Positions 25,932 through 33,738 of a DNA stretch of 64,000 bases are shown piece after piece. Both the position numbers and the translations under genes were made by a program. The notes below the pieces were generated by a model that saw only the letters and a list, made by a program, of their open reading frames with translations, was not told the DNA's origin and made no database searches. Within the stretch, counting starts at the first letter, position 1. Every line of letters begins with the position of its first letter. Origin of the DNA: Verrucomicrobiota bacterium (GTDB taxonomy: Bacteria; Verrucomicrobiota; Verrucomicrobiia; Limisphaerales; Pedosphaeraceae); NCBI GenBank assembly GCA_021325145.1, contig JAJPHR010000079.1:124001-188000 (forward strand), given 5' to 3'.

Positions 25932-26414
25932 CTAGTTCCGCTTCTTGCGAAACAGGCTTTCCGTATCAGCAACGTTAAGCTCTGAGAGGTCAAACCCTGC
26001 CTCGGGGTCGCGGTCATGGGCGCGCTGGATTTGGACGGCGATCTTTCGTGCAGCCGGCGTCGCAAAATATTTGACGATTCCCACCCCCAGCCGCGCCGCA
26101 AAGATCACCACCAGAAGGCAGTTTTCATCGATGCAAAGAACGAACATGCTGAAGGTTTCGCCCTGTTGATAAACGCTGTCGAAATTGTTTTCATGGATCA
26201 AATTGGCGATCGTCTGGTTTGCCATGTAAGCGCCGGAGGCCAGCGCCGCGATGGTCGTGAGGTCGAACCGCCGGGAATCTCCCTGGTGAGCGATGAGAAA
26301 ACCGCCTTTGTCGATGACCAGGGCGGTGGTGGCTTCAGCCTGCTTCAACAAATCACACAAGGCGTCATCGACTTGCTGCATGTCTTCCTCAAGAAGTTGG
26401 GGCAGAGTAGTCAT
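25932..26414 (-). CDS. Roadblock/LC7 domain protein, MglB-like
   Basis: A 160-residue protein with one roadblock/LC7 domain (about residues 10-110): LLKQAEATTALVIDKGGFLI, LASGAYMANQTIANLI and SMFVLCIDENCLLVVIF. MglB proteins of this fold dimerise and act as GTPase-activating partners for MglA. The C-terminal 50 residues are charged and may form a helix. The start ATG follows the TGA of the MglA-like gene with a single base between them (TGATATG), so translation is almost certainly coupled. This is the last gene of the leftward LamG/GTPase unit. The GAP role is inferred from family and context. Confidence 0.88.
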   Translation of the reverse strand: MTTLPQLLEEDMQQVDDALCDLLKQAEATTALVIDKGGFLIAHQGDSRRFDLTTIAALASGAYMANQTIANLIHENNFDSVYQQGETFSMFVLCIDENCLLVVIFAARLGVGIVKYFATPAARKIAVQIQRAHDRDPEAGFDLSELNVADTESLFRKKRN

Positions 26415-26415
26415 A

Positions 26416-27030
26416 TCATGTATACTGCGGAGTTCCCTGATTGATAAATTTATTGAGCAACAGGCGGGTGATCATGTTGAGTGATTCGAAGACGCCTTCG
26501 CATTTGTGGGCCGCGGCTGGGAATGAGGGGACCTGGACGTCGCGATTATTCAGCAGGAAATCCATGTATTCGATCGGCGCCGCATTGCGCAGGTCCCGCT
26601 TGTTGTATTGCAGGATGTAGGGGACGTCCGTCAGGCTCAACTTGAGCGAACTCAGGTTTTGCTCCAGATTCTCGAAGCTTTCCACGTTTTCGGCCATCTT
26701 CGAGTATTGGGAATCCGCCACAAACACGACGCCATCCACCCCACGCAACACGAGCTGGCGGGTGGCGTTGTAAATCACCTGCCCCGGGACGGTATAGAGT
26801 TGAAACTTGGTTTTGAATCCCTTGATCGACATGGCTTCGATCGGTAAAAAGTCGAAGAACAAGGTGCGGTCAGAACTGGTGGCCAGCGAAACGAGTTTGC
26901 CTTTGGTGCCGGCCGCCGCCTGCACCTGGTCGTGCACCTGCACCAGGTTCGTCGTTTTGCCGCACATGGCCGGACCGTAGTAAACGATCTTAAGCTGCAA
27001 CTCTCGGGTTGCCGGATTGAGCATCGCCAT
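26416..27030 (-). CDS. MglA-like small Ras-family GTPase
   Basis: A 204-residue GTPase from the ATG at 27030 (MAMLNPATRELQLKIVYYG). The longer frame to 27111 overlaps the upstream gene. The P-loop is GPAMCGKTT (19-27), the switch II region is YTVPGQVIYNATRQLVLRG (79-97), and the guanine specificity motif is NKRD (143-146). TVPGQ in place of DTAGQ is characteristic of MglA. VDGVVFVADS is also diagnostic. MglA switches cell polarity, gliding motility or type IV pilus function in Myxococcus and others. The output here is unknown. It sits between two roadblock genes, 7 bp after the first stop and 1 bp before the MglB-like start. Confidence 0.92.
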   Translation of the reverse strand: MAMLNPATRELQLKIVYYGPAMCGKTTNLVQVHDQVQAAAGTKGKLVSLATSSDRTLFFDFLPIEAMSIKGFKTKFQLYTVPGQVIYNATRQLVLRGVDGVVFVADSQYSKMAENVESFENLEQNLSSLKLSLTDVPYILQYNKRDLRNAAPIEYMDFLLNNRDVQVPSFPAAAHKCEGVFESLNMITRLLLNKFINQGTPQYT

Positions 27031-27037
27031 AAATTGA

Positions 27038-28609
27038 TCAGTGTTTTTGGTCCAATTGCGCCGCGAGGGCGGCGAGTTGGGTGGCGGGCAGCGCCTGATT
27101 GAGACGGCCAAAAGCCGCGAAGAAAACTGAGTTCACGCGGGAGATTTTCCAGGGAACGTTGTCCACGGTAAAATTGAGATTATTCACTTCGCCCATGCCG
27201 AGTTCTTTCGCGCCCCGGCTGATTCTGCCAAAAAACTGCGGCAGGAATGCGGCCAATGCCTCCCCGTTCAAGCCTGGCGAAAGTTTGCTCGCGACGACCA
27301 ATCCATCCGGCAGCGCAACCAGCGCGCCCGCAACGCCCTCCAACGCCGCCGCTCGGGCGACGATTTCATTTGGCGTGGTTTCACCGGTGGCCAGGACGGG
27401 CTCCACGGGCCTGGCTTGATCCGCCCTCGAAAACACCTCGGCGCCCTTGGTGACGGAATGGCTGCCGTTTAACGACTTTGCACCGGCAGCGCCGGACCGG
27501 GCCATTACCGCCGTGTCACCACCAGCCGGTTGCTGCGGTGCGGACTCCGCGCGCGGTGGACCTGAGAAAAGATCGGGAATAGCCTCGTCAACGGCGAGTT
27601 TCTGCTGTGTCTTCGGGGCCTTCCTTTGGCGCAAAATGAAAAGCGGCGTAAGCACTTCCAGCGGCAACTCAAGCGCGGCATTGTCGTAGGCCGACGCCAC
27701 CGGTTGGGGAGCGGGCTTGACCCACGAGCGAATCATCTTCCAGGGAAGAACAACTTTGCCGCGTTTCAATCCTTCCTGAACCGTGGTCACGGGCAGTTCC
27801 ACTTTGGCTTCAGCCAGGTTCAAATGGGCGATTTCAGTCCGCAATGCTTCCGGCCATGCTTCAACGAGGGAAGCAAGCGGCGTGACGAGGAATGCCGTCT
27901 CCTCGGCGAGTTTGGCCTGCGACGGCGCTTGAACGGGCTGCAAGGAGCTCTGAATAACTTCAGTTCCGGTCGACGCAAAAGCGGGAATATTGGCTGGTAT
28001 TGGGGTTGCGGGCACTGGTCTGGGAGCCTCGCTCTGCCGAACCGGCGCCATCGGCCGGGATGGAGCAGCGGCGGATTGCCTGGCATTTGGCCTCACTTCC
28101 TCAAAGGGACTGTTGACTTGCGGCACCGCGGCAGGTTTCTGAGTTTGCGCCCGGGCAATCAAAGTGGGATCGATTTGAGCAAGAATTTCATTGAGAGGCA
28201 GATTCACCGGCACATGGTCACAATCGCTATCGGGCGTGAAAAGTTGAGGGGCGGCTTGTCGAAGTTCGCCATAGGAAAGTGTCACCGCTCCATGGGGCAG
28301 TTGAGAGAGGGCGCGTTGAACGGAAATGGTCAACGTTGCGCCACGAACGTCCCGTCGCAAAATCCGGTCCGCGAGTTCCGCCGGAAAATCGTTCAATACC
28401 GCCTGCAAAGACACGTTAACCTCCTGGCCGTTTGAACTGGATGGCGGCGGACTGGCAGGCTGCGGTTTTGCTGGCGCGGGTCTTAAACGTTCCGCCTGGG
28501 GAATCCTCGGCTGGTAGCCGGGACGGGGCGCGACGAGTGCGATGGACGATTGGGGCGTAGCAGCATGATCGATGCGGCCGCCAAACAGGCTCTTTAGGTA
28601 GGCGAACAT
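27038..28609 (-). CDS. Pro-rich protein with two copies of an unnamed domain and a C-terminal roadblock domain
   Basis: A 523-residue cytoplasmic protein. A Pro-rich leader (15-60) precedes unnamed repeat 1 (63-146) and, after a Pro/Ala linker, repeat 2 (238-325). The copies align on FPAEL/WPEAL, GATLTISVQRALSQLPHGAV/EAKVELPVTTVQEGLKRGKV and VNLPLNEIL/LELPLEVLT, so they arose by duplication. A second linker (326-412) leads to a roadblock/LC7 domain (413-505): RAAALEGVAGALVALPDGLV, FFGRISRGAKEL and FTVDNVPWKISRVNSVFFAA. No enzyme motif was found. It overlaps the preceding gene by 16 bp and ends 7 bp before the MglA-like start. A scaffold or effector for the GTPase is inferred. Confidence 0.82.
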   Translation of the reverse strand: MFAYLKSLFGGRIDHAATPQSSIALVAPRPGYQPRIPQAERLRPAPAKPQPASPPPSSSNGQEVNVSLQAVLNDFPAELADRILRRDVRGATLTISVQRALSQLPHGAVTLSYGELRQAAPQLFTPDSDCDHVPVNLPLNEILAQIDPTLIARAQTQKPAAVPQVNSPFEEVRPNARQSAAAPSRPMAPVRQSEAPRPVPATPIPANIPAFASTGTEVIQSSLQPVQAPSQAKLAEETAFLVTPLASLVEAWPEALRTEIAHLNLAEAKVELPVTTVQEGLKRGKVVLPWKMIRSWVKPAPQPVASAYDNAALELPLEVLTPLFILRQRKAPKTQQKLAVDEAIPDLFSGPPRAESAPQQPAGGDTAVMARSGAAGAKSLNGSHSVTKGAEVFSRADQARPVEPVLATGETTPNEIVARAAALEGVAGALVALPDGLVVASKLSPGLNGEALAAFLPQFFGRISRGAKELGMGEVNNLNFTVDNVPWKISRVNSVFFAAFGRLNQALPATQLAALAAQLDQKH

Positions 28610-28983
28610 TTGGATCCTTGAGATAGGGTTGAATTAGGATGGAGAAAATCGACGATGAAATCGGATACTGCGGCAGACTCGGTTTCGGAACCGGCTTTGC
28701 AGCACAGTCCTAATGCAACCCCATCATTCCGCACTGCGTAGTAGAGTTTGCCACCGACAAAGGTCCAAACGATTTGCCCGGGCAAAAGCCGCTGCTGGAC
28801 CATGAGGGGAACCAGGTCCGAAATGTGTTTCATTGCGCGGCAAAAGTCTTCATTGGCAGGTTCGGTACCCGCGATTTGCACATTGCATTCCCCACTGGGC
28901 AGGCGCACACAACAGGCTTGGACGTGCGAAAGTCGGGGATTATCCAGCCAGTTTGGCGTGATGGCTTTCATAAGAACGTTCAT
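28594..28983 (-). CDS. Small roadblock-like protein
   Basis: A 129-residue protein whose pattern fits a single roadblock/LC7-type domain: HVQACCVRLPSGECNVQIAG, ISDLVPLMVQQRLLPGQIVW, TFVGGKLYYAVRNDG and VALGLCC. The match is weaker than for the neighbours, and the family call is mine from the strand/helix pattern. Its ATG overlaps the stop of the LamG-TM gene by one base (TGATG), and its 3' end overlaps the next gene by 16 bp, so it is co-translated within the unit. Confidence 0.7.
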   Translation of the reverse strand: MNVLMKAITPNWLDNPRLSHVQACCVRLPSGECNVQIAGTEPANEDFCRAMKHISDLVPLMVQQRLLPGQIVWTFVGGKLYYAVRNDGVALGLCCKAGSETESAAVSDFIVDFLHPNSTLSQGSKCSPT

Positions 28984-31211
28984 CAGGACACGGTGGCGAG
29001 GTTGTGTTCAAGGTCGATCAACAAGTGACATCCTTGTTCCTTCTGCAATATGGTTTTGGAGTCCGACCTGACAATTTCCAGGCTCACGAATTCCCCCACG
29101 GGCAACAATTCCGACAACGTTTTGGCGGCACTCGAAAGGGCTGCGCACATTTGCTCGCGCCCGGCGGGATTCTCACATCTGGAGCTATACAATTGCTTGC
29201 CTTCGCCCGAACAGACGAGAATCTCCTTCACCTGCGGATGGTCCGCCAAAATTCCCGCCATGGTCAAAATGTCATCTGCGCTGGTTGTGTTCGAACGGGT
29301 AAACGAAATGCCACTGCTGCGAGAGCGCTGGAATGTCTCCGTATCTTCATCGCGCCGGCGGGCCGCATCCATCAGCAATTGTATCCACGGCACGGAGATG
29401 GTGCGCTTTTCCTGCGCTTCAAATGGTTTGAGGCTGAACTTTCCGCCCCTCAAGGAAAGTAACCTGATAAAGGCTTCCTCACCCGTGCACTCCCCGGCAA
29501 CGGCGTGGACAGCAGCGGCGTGGATAATTTCGCCTTGCTCGATACAAATGTGTCCGTGAAGATTCGAATTACTGATTTCCAGAATGGAGGACTTACGGTT
29601 CAAACATTCCATCTGAATCAGGTCTTGCAGTCCCACCTTTCTCAAGACACCGCGAAAGCCCACCTCGGCAGGCGCTTCCGCGCCTTCCTTCGATTCAGCA
29701 GCGTCCTCGGCCGGTTCGTCATCCAAAGCCCCCTGAAGTTGCGTGCGGGCCTGGAGCTCCGGCGTCTCGCGCGGAGATCGATTTCGAAAACTAGTTCCGT
29801 TCTCGGGCTGCTTCACAGTCGAAGGCGGCAGGCTGGCTGCCATTTGCGGAGCGAACTCAGGCTGTTGCCTTGCGTGGCCGTTTGAAATTGTCCTTTCGTG
29901 TTGTGCCGAGGCTGCCCCTTCCGCGGAGGTCAAAGTGATTCGCGCCGGAAATTGGGTCTCGACCGCGTGACTAACCACGCTTTGGGTGTTGCCCGACCCG
30001 GAGGGGAGCAGGCGTTTGATGGCAAAGGCCAGCCAGCCCAGAAAAACCGCAATGATCAAGAGCGCGCCGGCAATCAACCACGTTACCGCACTCGATCTCT
30101 CGTTGGTTTTGTCATGAACCACTTCAATGACATCGGGCGCTTTTGAAGAGGAGGGCTGCGCAGAGGAAACGGGAGGCGGATTCGCCGGAGGCGTTGTGGG
30201 GGGCGCGGCAGCCACCATTACCGGGCCGCCGAAAAGCATTTGTGAAGGCGACCTCGCGATGCCGCTCAAGCGCACTTCATCAATCAGTCCGACAAAATTG
30301 TTGTTCGGGTATGGGGTAACGGGGCTTTGGCGCCCGGTCTGGCCGATGGCGAAATCGGGCGCGCAGCCGGAAGCCAGATTGTTTAACATCTGACCGGTCC
30401 CGATCAGGTTGGCCACCGTGCGGCCTGGATCCAAAAGCGTCCAATAAAACTTAAGATTATCCGGCCGGTTGGGTTCTCCACTGTACGTCACGGCAACGTG
30501 GTACCAGCCGCCGAAGTTGATCGCGTCAGCTCCATTGGTGGGAACCGGCGCGGTAAGGCTTTGGAGGGATTTGTCTTTGTTAAGATTGATAAATTCCAGC
30601 ATTGGCTCGGTGTTGCCCTTGAGCACCCCAACCGGAACGAAGCGGAACTGGCACACGCGGTTCGTGCTTTCATCGGCATCCAAATTGATGATTTGCATGA
30701 ACGTGCCTCGGCCATTGCCGGTGCCGTTGGTGCCGAAATTGGCCTGCGGATCAAAGTCAACCCGGACAATCGCCTCGTAGGTAAACGCATTTGAGACTCC
30801 GGCGTAGGTCATCGTCACATTGTCGCTGAGGCCATTTACCAATGGCCGCGCCGACAAGTAAGCATCGCGTCCCACATCCGTGACGGCGTCCGGTCCGCCA
30901 TCATAGGTGCTCAAGGCCGTGCCAAAACCTTTGTACGAAGCGTTGCCCAGGGTCGCGCCGTTTCGTAATGCGGTCAGATGCAGTCCGTCGCTCCCGAGGT
31001 CAATGACCGGCACAGTCTGATCGTTCATGTGCCATAGGTGCAAGGTGTCGGCATCGGGCGTGTAGGGACCGAGGATCGTCGCCGACGCAACGTTCGCCTC
31101 CAGGATCAGCAACAAAAGCGGGAAAACCGCCGCCGGGAGTCTGAGGAGCGTGAAATACGAGCGCACTTTAAATGGCCTGCACCGCCTCGAAATGGGCTCT
31201 GGATTTTTCAT
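28983..31211 (-). CDS. Transmembrane LamG receptor with cytoplasmic DUF4388 (PATAN) and roadblock-like domains
   Basis: A 742-residue protein. The signal sequence is about 20-44, and the LamG ectodomain (46-328) starts ILGPYTPDADTLHLWHMND and ends FVGLIDEVRLSGIARSP. A Pro/Ser-rich stalk (331-370) precedes a single membrane helix (376-398, WLIAGALLIIAVFLGWLAFA). The cytoplasmic half has a linker (400-515), a DUF4388/PATAN domain (516-622; GFRGVLRKVGLQDLIQMECL, ILEISNSNLHGHICIEQGEI) and a C-terminal roadblock-like region (645-735; ILADHPQVKEILVCSGEGKQ). The topology suggests it senses an extracellular ligand and relays to the GTPase module encoded downstream. The sensing role is inferred. Confidence 0.82.
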   Translation of the reverse strand: MKNPEPISRRCRPFKVRSYFTLLRLPAAVFPLLLLILEANVASATILGPYTPDADTLHLWHMNDQTVPVIDLGSDGLHLTALRNGATLGNASYKGFGTALSTYDGGPDAVTDVGRDAYLSARPLVNGLSDNVTMTYAGVSNAFTYEAIVRVDFDPQANFGTNGTGNGRGTFMQIINLDADESTNRVCQFRFVPVGVLKGNTEPMLEFINLNKDKSLQSLTAPVPTNGADAINFGGWYHVAVTYSGEPNRPDNLKFYWTLLDPGRTVANLIGTGQMLNNLASGCAPDFAIGQTGRQSPVTPYPNNNFVGLIDEVRLSGIARSPSQMLFGGPVMVAAAPPTTPPANPPPVSSAQPSSSKAPDVIEVVHDKTNERSSAVTWLIAGALLIIAVFLGWLAFAIKRLLPSGSGNTQSVVSHAVETQFPARITLTSAEGAASAQHERTISNGHARQQPEFAPQMAASLPPSTVKQPENGTSFRNRSPRETPELQARTQLQGALDDEPAEDAAESKEGAEAPAEVGFRGVLRKVGLQDLIQMECLNRKSSILEISNSNLHGHICIEQGEIIHAAAVHAVAGECTGEEAFIRLLSLRGGKFSLKPFEAQEKRTISVPWIQLLMDAARRRDEDTETFQRSRSSGISFTRSNTTSADDILTMAGILADHPQVKEILVCSGEGKQLYSSRCENPAGREQMCAALSSAAKTLSELLPVGEFVSLEIVRSDSKTILQKEQGCHLLIDLEHNLATVS

Positions 31212-31245
31212 GGCTGGTAAATTCTTTATGTTGGTTTAAGAATGT

Positions 31246-33246
31246 TTACCGGACGGTTCCAAGGCTCAGCATTTTGGGAGTCTCGGCCGAGCCGGAATCC
31301 AACAGCTCATCCACGCGGACGAACTCATAGCCGCGGTTTTGAAGCTCGCTGAGCAGTTGGTCAAAATGAGCATAAAACCGGTCCTTACGTTTTGGTCCGG
31401 AATCAAGCGGGAATAACATCAGGAACCCGTTCAGGCCATTGACATCCCTGTGTTCGCAACCAAGAATGCTGTTCAAAATCTCTTGGGATGAAGCAAACTC
31501 CTTCGTGCCTTCAACCGTGGCGGTCGCAAAGGAGAGCGTTCCCGGAGTGCCGCCAACCATGATCAATCCAAGATTGCGTCCACGGTTTGCAACCTCACTG
31601 TTTGCCTGGTCCGCCGTGGGAAGGAAGAACCGGCCGGTCTTCTCGATGCCAAGGCCGGCCATTCGTTTCAGATGCGCTTCCACGTCCGGATAACGCGTGA
31701 GCACATCCTGCGTTCCCGGAGACGACCCAACGCTGGCGAATTGAGTCCAACTGTCCGATTGTGGTCCCACGTAGTGACCTTCGGCTGAAGCGGTTTGGAC
31801 AAAGGCCGAGTTCAAGGGCCATTTCAAAAACCCGCTGCTGACAAAAAACGAGGCCTTGGCATGGTGCGCCTTCAGGCATTCCATGATGACCGGGGCGCCT
31901 TCATCCAGATCGCGGCAACTGAACAGGATGGCAAGCCGGCGCTGGCCGATGGGCCCTCTCACAATCACGCCTTCCTCGATGATTGGCGAACCACCCAGGT
32001 CCTTGCCCGTACTGATGTGGGCCGGGAAAGCAGCCGAAGCCGGGGTAGCCGTTGAGGAGGCAATTGAAACCTTTTGAGGCACGGCCGTTTGGCTCGTGGT
32101 GATTGCCGGCTTTTCTGTTCTCGCAACCAATGCCGGTTCCGGTGAAGGCGTTGCCGGGTGTTTCTCGATCAGAGCCGGTGGCGGTTGCGAGACAACTGCG
32201 CTGGGAGTTGCGGCTGGCGTGGTGGACTTCGCCACGATGATGTTTCGATTTCCAAAAAGCATCCCGTTGGCGGGTCGTTCCACGCCGCTGATGCGGACTT
32301 CATCGATCAGACCAACAAAGTTGTTATTGGGAGCGGGTGTGGCCGGGCTTTGGCGCCCGGTCTGGCCGATGGCAAAATCCGGCCGGCATCCGGCCGGCAG
32401 GCTGTGGTTCATTTGCCCGGTGCCAATCAGGTGGGCGGCTGTCCGGTCTGGCGAAACAAGCGTCCAATAAAAGTGCAGGTTGTCGGCGTCACCAGGTTGA
32501 CCGTTATAAGTGACCGCCACATGGTACCAATTGCCGAGCAGGATTGCATCCGGCCCTTCCGTGGGAATCGAGGCGGTCAGGTTCTGTATTTCAGTGTTTT
32601 TGTTCAGGTTAATGAATTCCAGAAGAGGTTGTGTATTGCCATTCAACGCCTCCACTGGAACCAGACGAAATTGGAATACGCGACTGGCGGCTTCGTCCGC
32701 GTCGGCACAAATGATCTGCATGAACAAGCTCCGTCCCTGGCCCCAGCCGCCCGGGCTGTAGCTGACGGCAGGATCGAAATCGATTCGGACGATGGCCTCG
32801 TAGGTAAAGGCTCCTGATGGGCCGGCATAGTTTAAAGCGACGTTGTCACCCGCGCCGTTTTGAAGCGGCAGGGCCGAAAGGTAGGCATCCTGTCCGGCGC
32901 TGCCGGGTTGAACGTTTGGATTGCCGGTATAGGTGCACAGGGCGGTGCCGAAGCCTTTAGGCCCAAGATAGGATTCGTTCCCGAGCGTCGCGTTGTTGTC
33001 CAGGGCGGTCAGATCGAGTCCATTAGTGACAGCATCAACGACCGGAACGGCGGGCTCATCCATGTGCCACAAATGCAGGGTGAGATCGTCGGGCGTATAA
33101 GGCCCCAGGATTTCAGCTTTCGCCACCATGACGCCCGGCAACAAGACCGCGGCGATTAAGCCGGCCATCGCGCGGATCGCAAGGGGGTGGATTTGCGGCA
33201 GATTCCAGGTTCGGGCTTTGGAGGAGCATTGGAGGTTAGGATTCAT
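31246..33246 (-). CDS. Secreted LamG protein with a degenerate NodB (polysaccharide deacetylase-like) domain
   Basis: Starting at the ATG at 33246 gives 666 residues with a signal peptide (about 24-44). The frame extends to 33456 without a plausible leader. LamG (46-330, ILGPYTPDDLTLHLWHMDEP) is closely similar to that of the next gene. A Pro/Thr/Ser linker (338-425) leads to a NodB-fold domain (437-650): AHHAKASFFVSSGFL, RDVNGLNGFLMLF, GPKRKDRFYAHFDQLLSEL and RGYEFVRVDELL. The metal ligands seem lost. The usual HSxxH site reads GHYVGPQSDSW, and motif 1 reads LFSCRDLDEG. It is therefore probably a non-catalytic glycan-binding version. It is first in the leftward unit, 34 bp before the receptor gene. 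Confidence 0.8.
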   Translation of the reverse strand: MNPNLQCSSKARTWNLPQIHPLAIRAMAGLIAAVLLPGVMVAKAEILGPYTPDDLTLHLWHMDEPAVPVVDAVTNGLDLTALDNNATLGNESYLGPKGFGTALCTYTGNPNVQPGSAGQDAYLSALPLQNGAGDNVALNYAGPSGAFTYEAIVRIDFDPAVSYSPGGWGQGRSLFMQIICADADEAASRVFQFRLVPVEALNGNTQPLLEFINLNKNTEIQNLTASIPTEGPDAILLGNWYHVAVTYNGQPGDADNLHFYWTLVSPDRTAAHLIGTGQMNHSLPAGCRPDFAIGQTGRQSPATPAPNNNFVGLIDEVRISGVERPANGMLFGNRNIIVAKSTTPAATPSAVVSQPPPALIEKHPATPSPEPALVARTEKPAITTSQTAVPQKVSIASSTATPASAAFPAHISTGKDLGGSPIIEEGVIVRGPIGQRRLAILFSCRDLDEGAPVIMECLKAHHAKASFFVSSGFLKWPLNSAFVQTASAEGHYVGPQSDSWTQFASVGSSPGTQDVLTRYPDVEAHLKRMAGLGIEKTGRFFLPTADQANSEVANRGRNLGLIMVGGTPGTLSFATATVEGTKEFASSQEILNSILGCEHRDVNGLNGFLMLFPLDSGPKRKDRFYAHFDQLLSELQNRGYEFVRVDELLDSGSAETPKMLSLGTVR

Positions 33247-33738
33247 AATAGTAGGTTGGTGGCGAGGAGCGGGAACGGTTTTTGAATCAATCAAATGGGC
33301 TGGGGATGTCTTCGGCTTCCGGACATTGTCAAGGAACGATACACAGGCTGGACGCTGCAATGTCACAGAGGAGAAGGCCGAGAGGCGCTCGACCACAGGG
33401 CGGTCACACCGCAAAAGTGCGTTGGCAAGCCGTAAAATACCGGTTGTTGTTCTCATAACGAACCATTGGACCCAGCAGGATCAGGCTTTTAATTGTCTGC
33501 GCCTCACACGCAAGATCCCATCTTATGGGGCTTGCACAGCTAAAGGCTTGCCAACTTGGGCAAACAAGAAGAGAAGCCGAAAATTACGTAATCTTATTAA
33601 TTAATTATTGGCCGCCCGAATGGCGGCATGGAGAATGCTGACCCTTCCCACCGTCTAGGAAATGTCCGAGCTGCTTTGTCGGTGTGTGTGTCCGGTCTGT
33701 CTGCTTTCGGTTTTTTGTCCGCAACACTGTGAATCCGC
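33247..33738. other. 492-bp divergent intergenic region between two LamG genes
   Basis: It separates the leftward LamG-GTPase unit from the rightward LamG/beta-strand-repeat gene and so should hold both promoters. AT-rich stretch 33583-33610 includes the palindrome ATTACGTAAT (33583-33592). A GC hairpin, GCCGCC-CGAAT-GGCGGC, spans 33611-33627. GATCCCATCTTATGGGG near 33512 is another small inverted repeat. No clear -35/-10 pair is seen. An N-terminal extension of the leftward gene (to 33456) is possible but looks non-coding. Confidence 0.5.

Noticed and set aside
31246..33246. Active polysaccharide deacetylase call
   Set aside because: The fold is NodB-like but the expected metal-binding Asp and His residues are not seen in any of the motifs.
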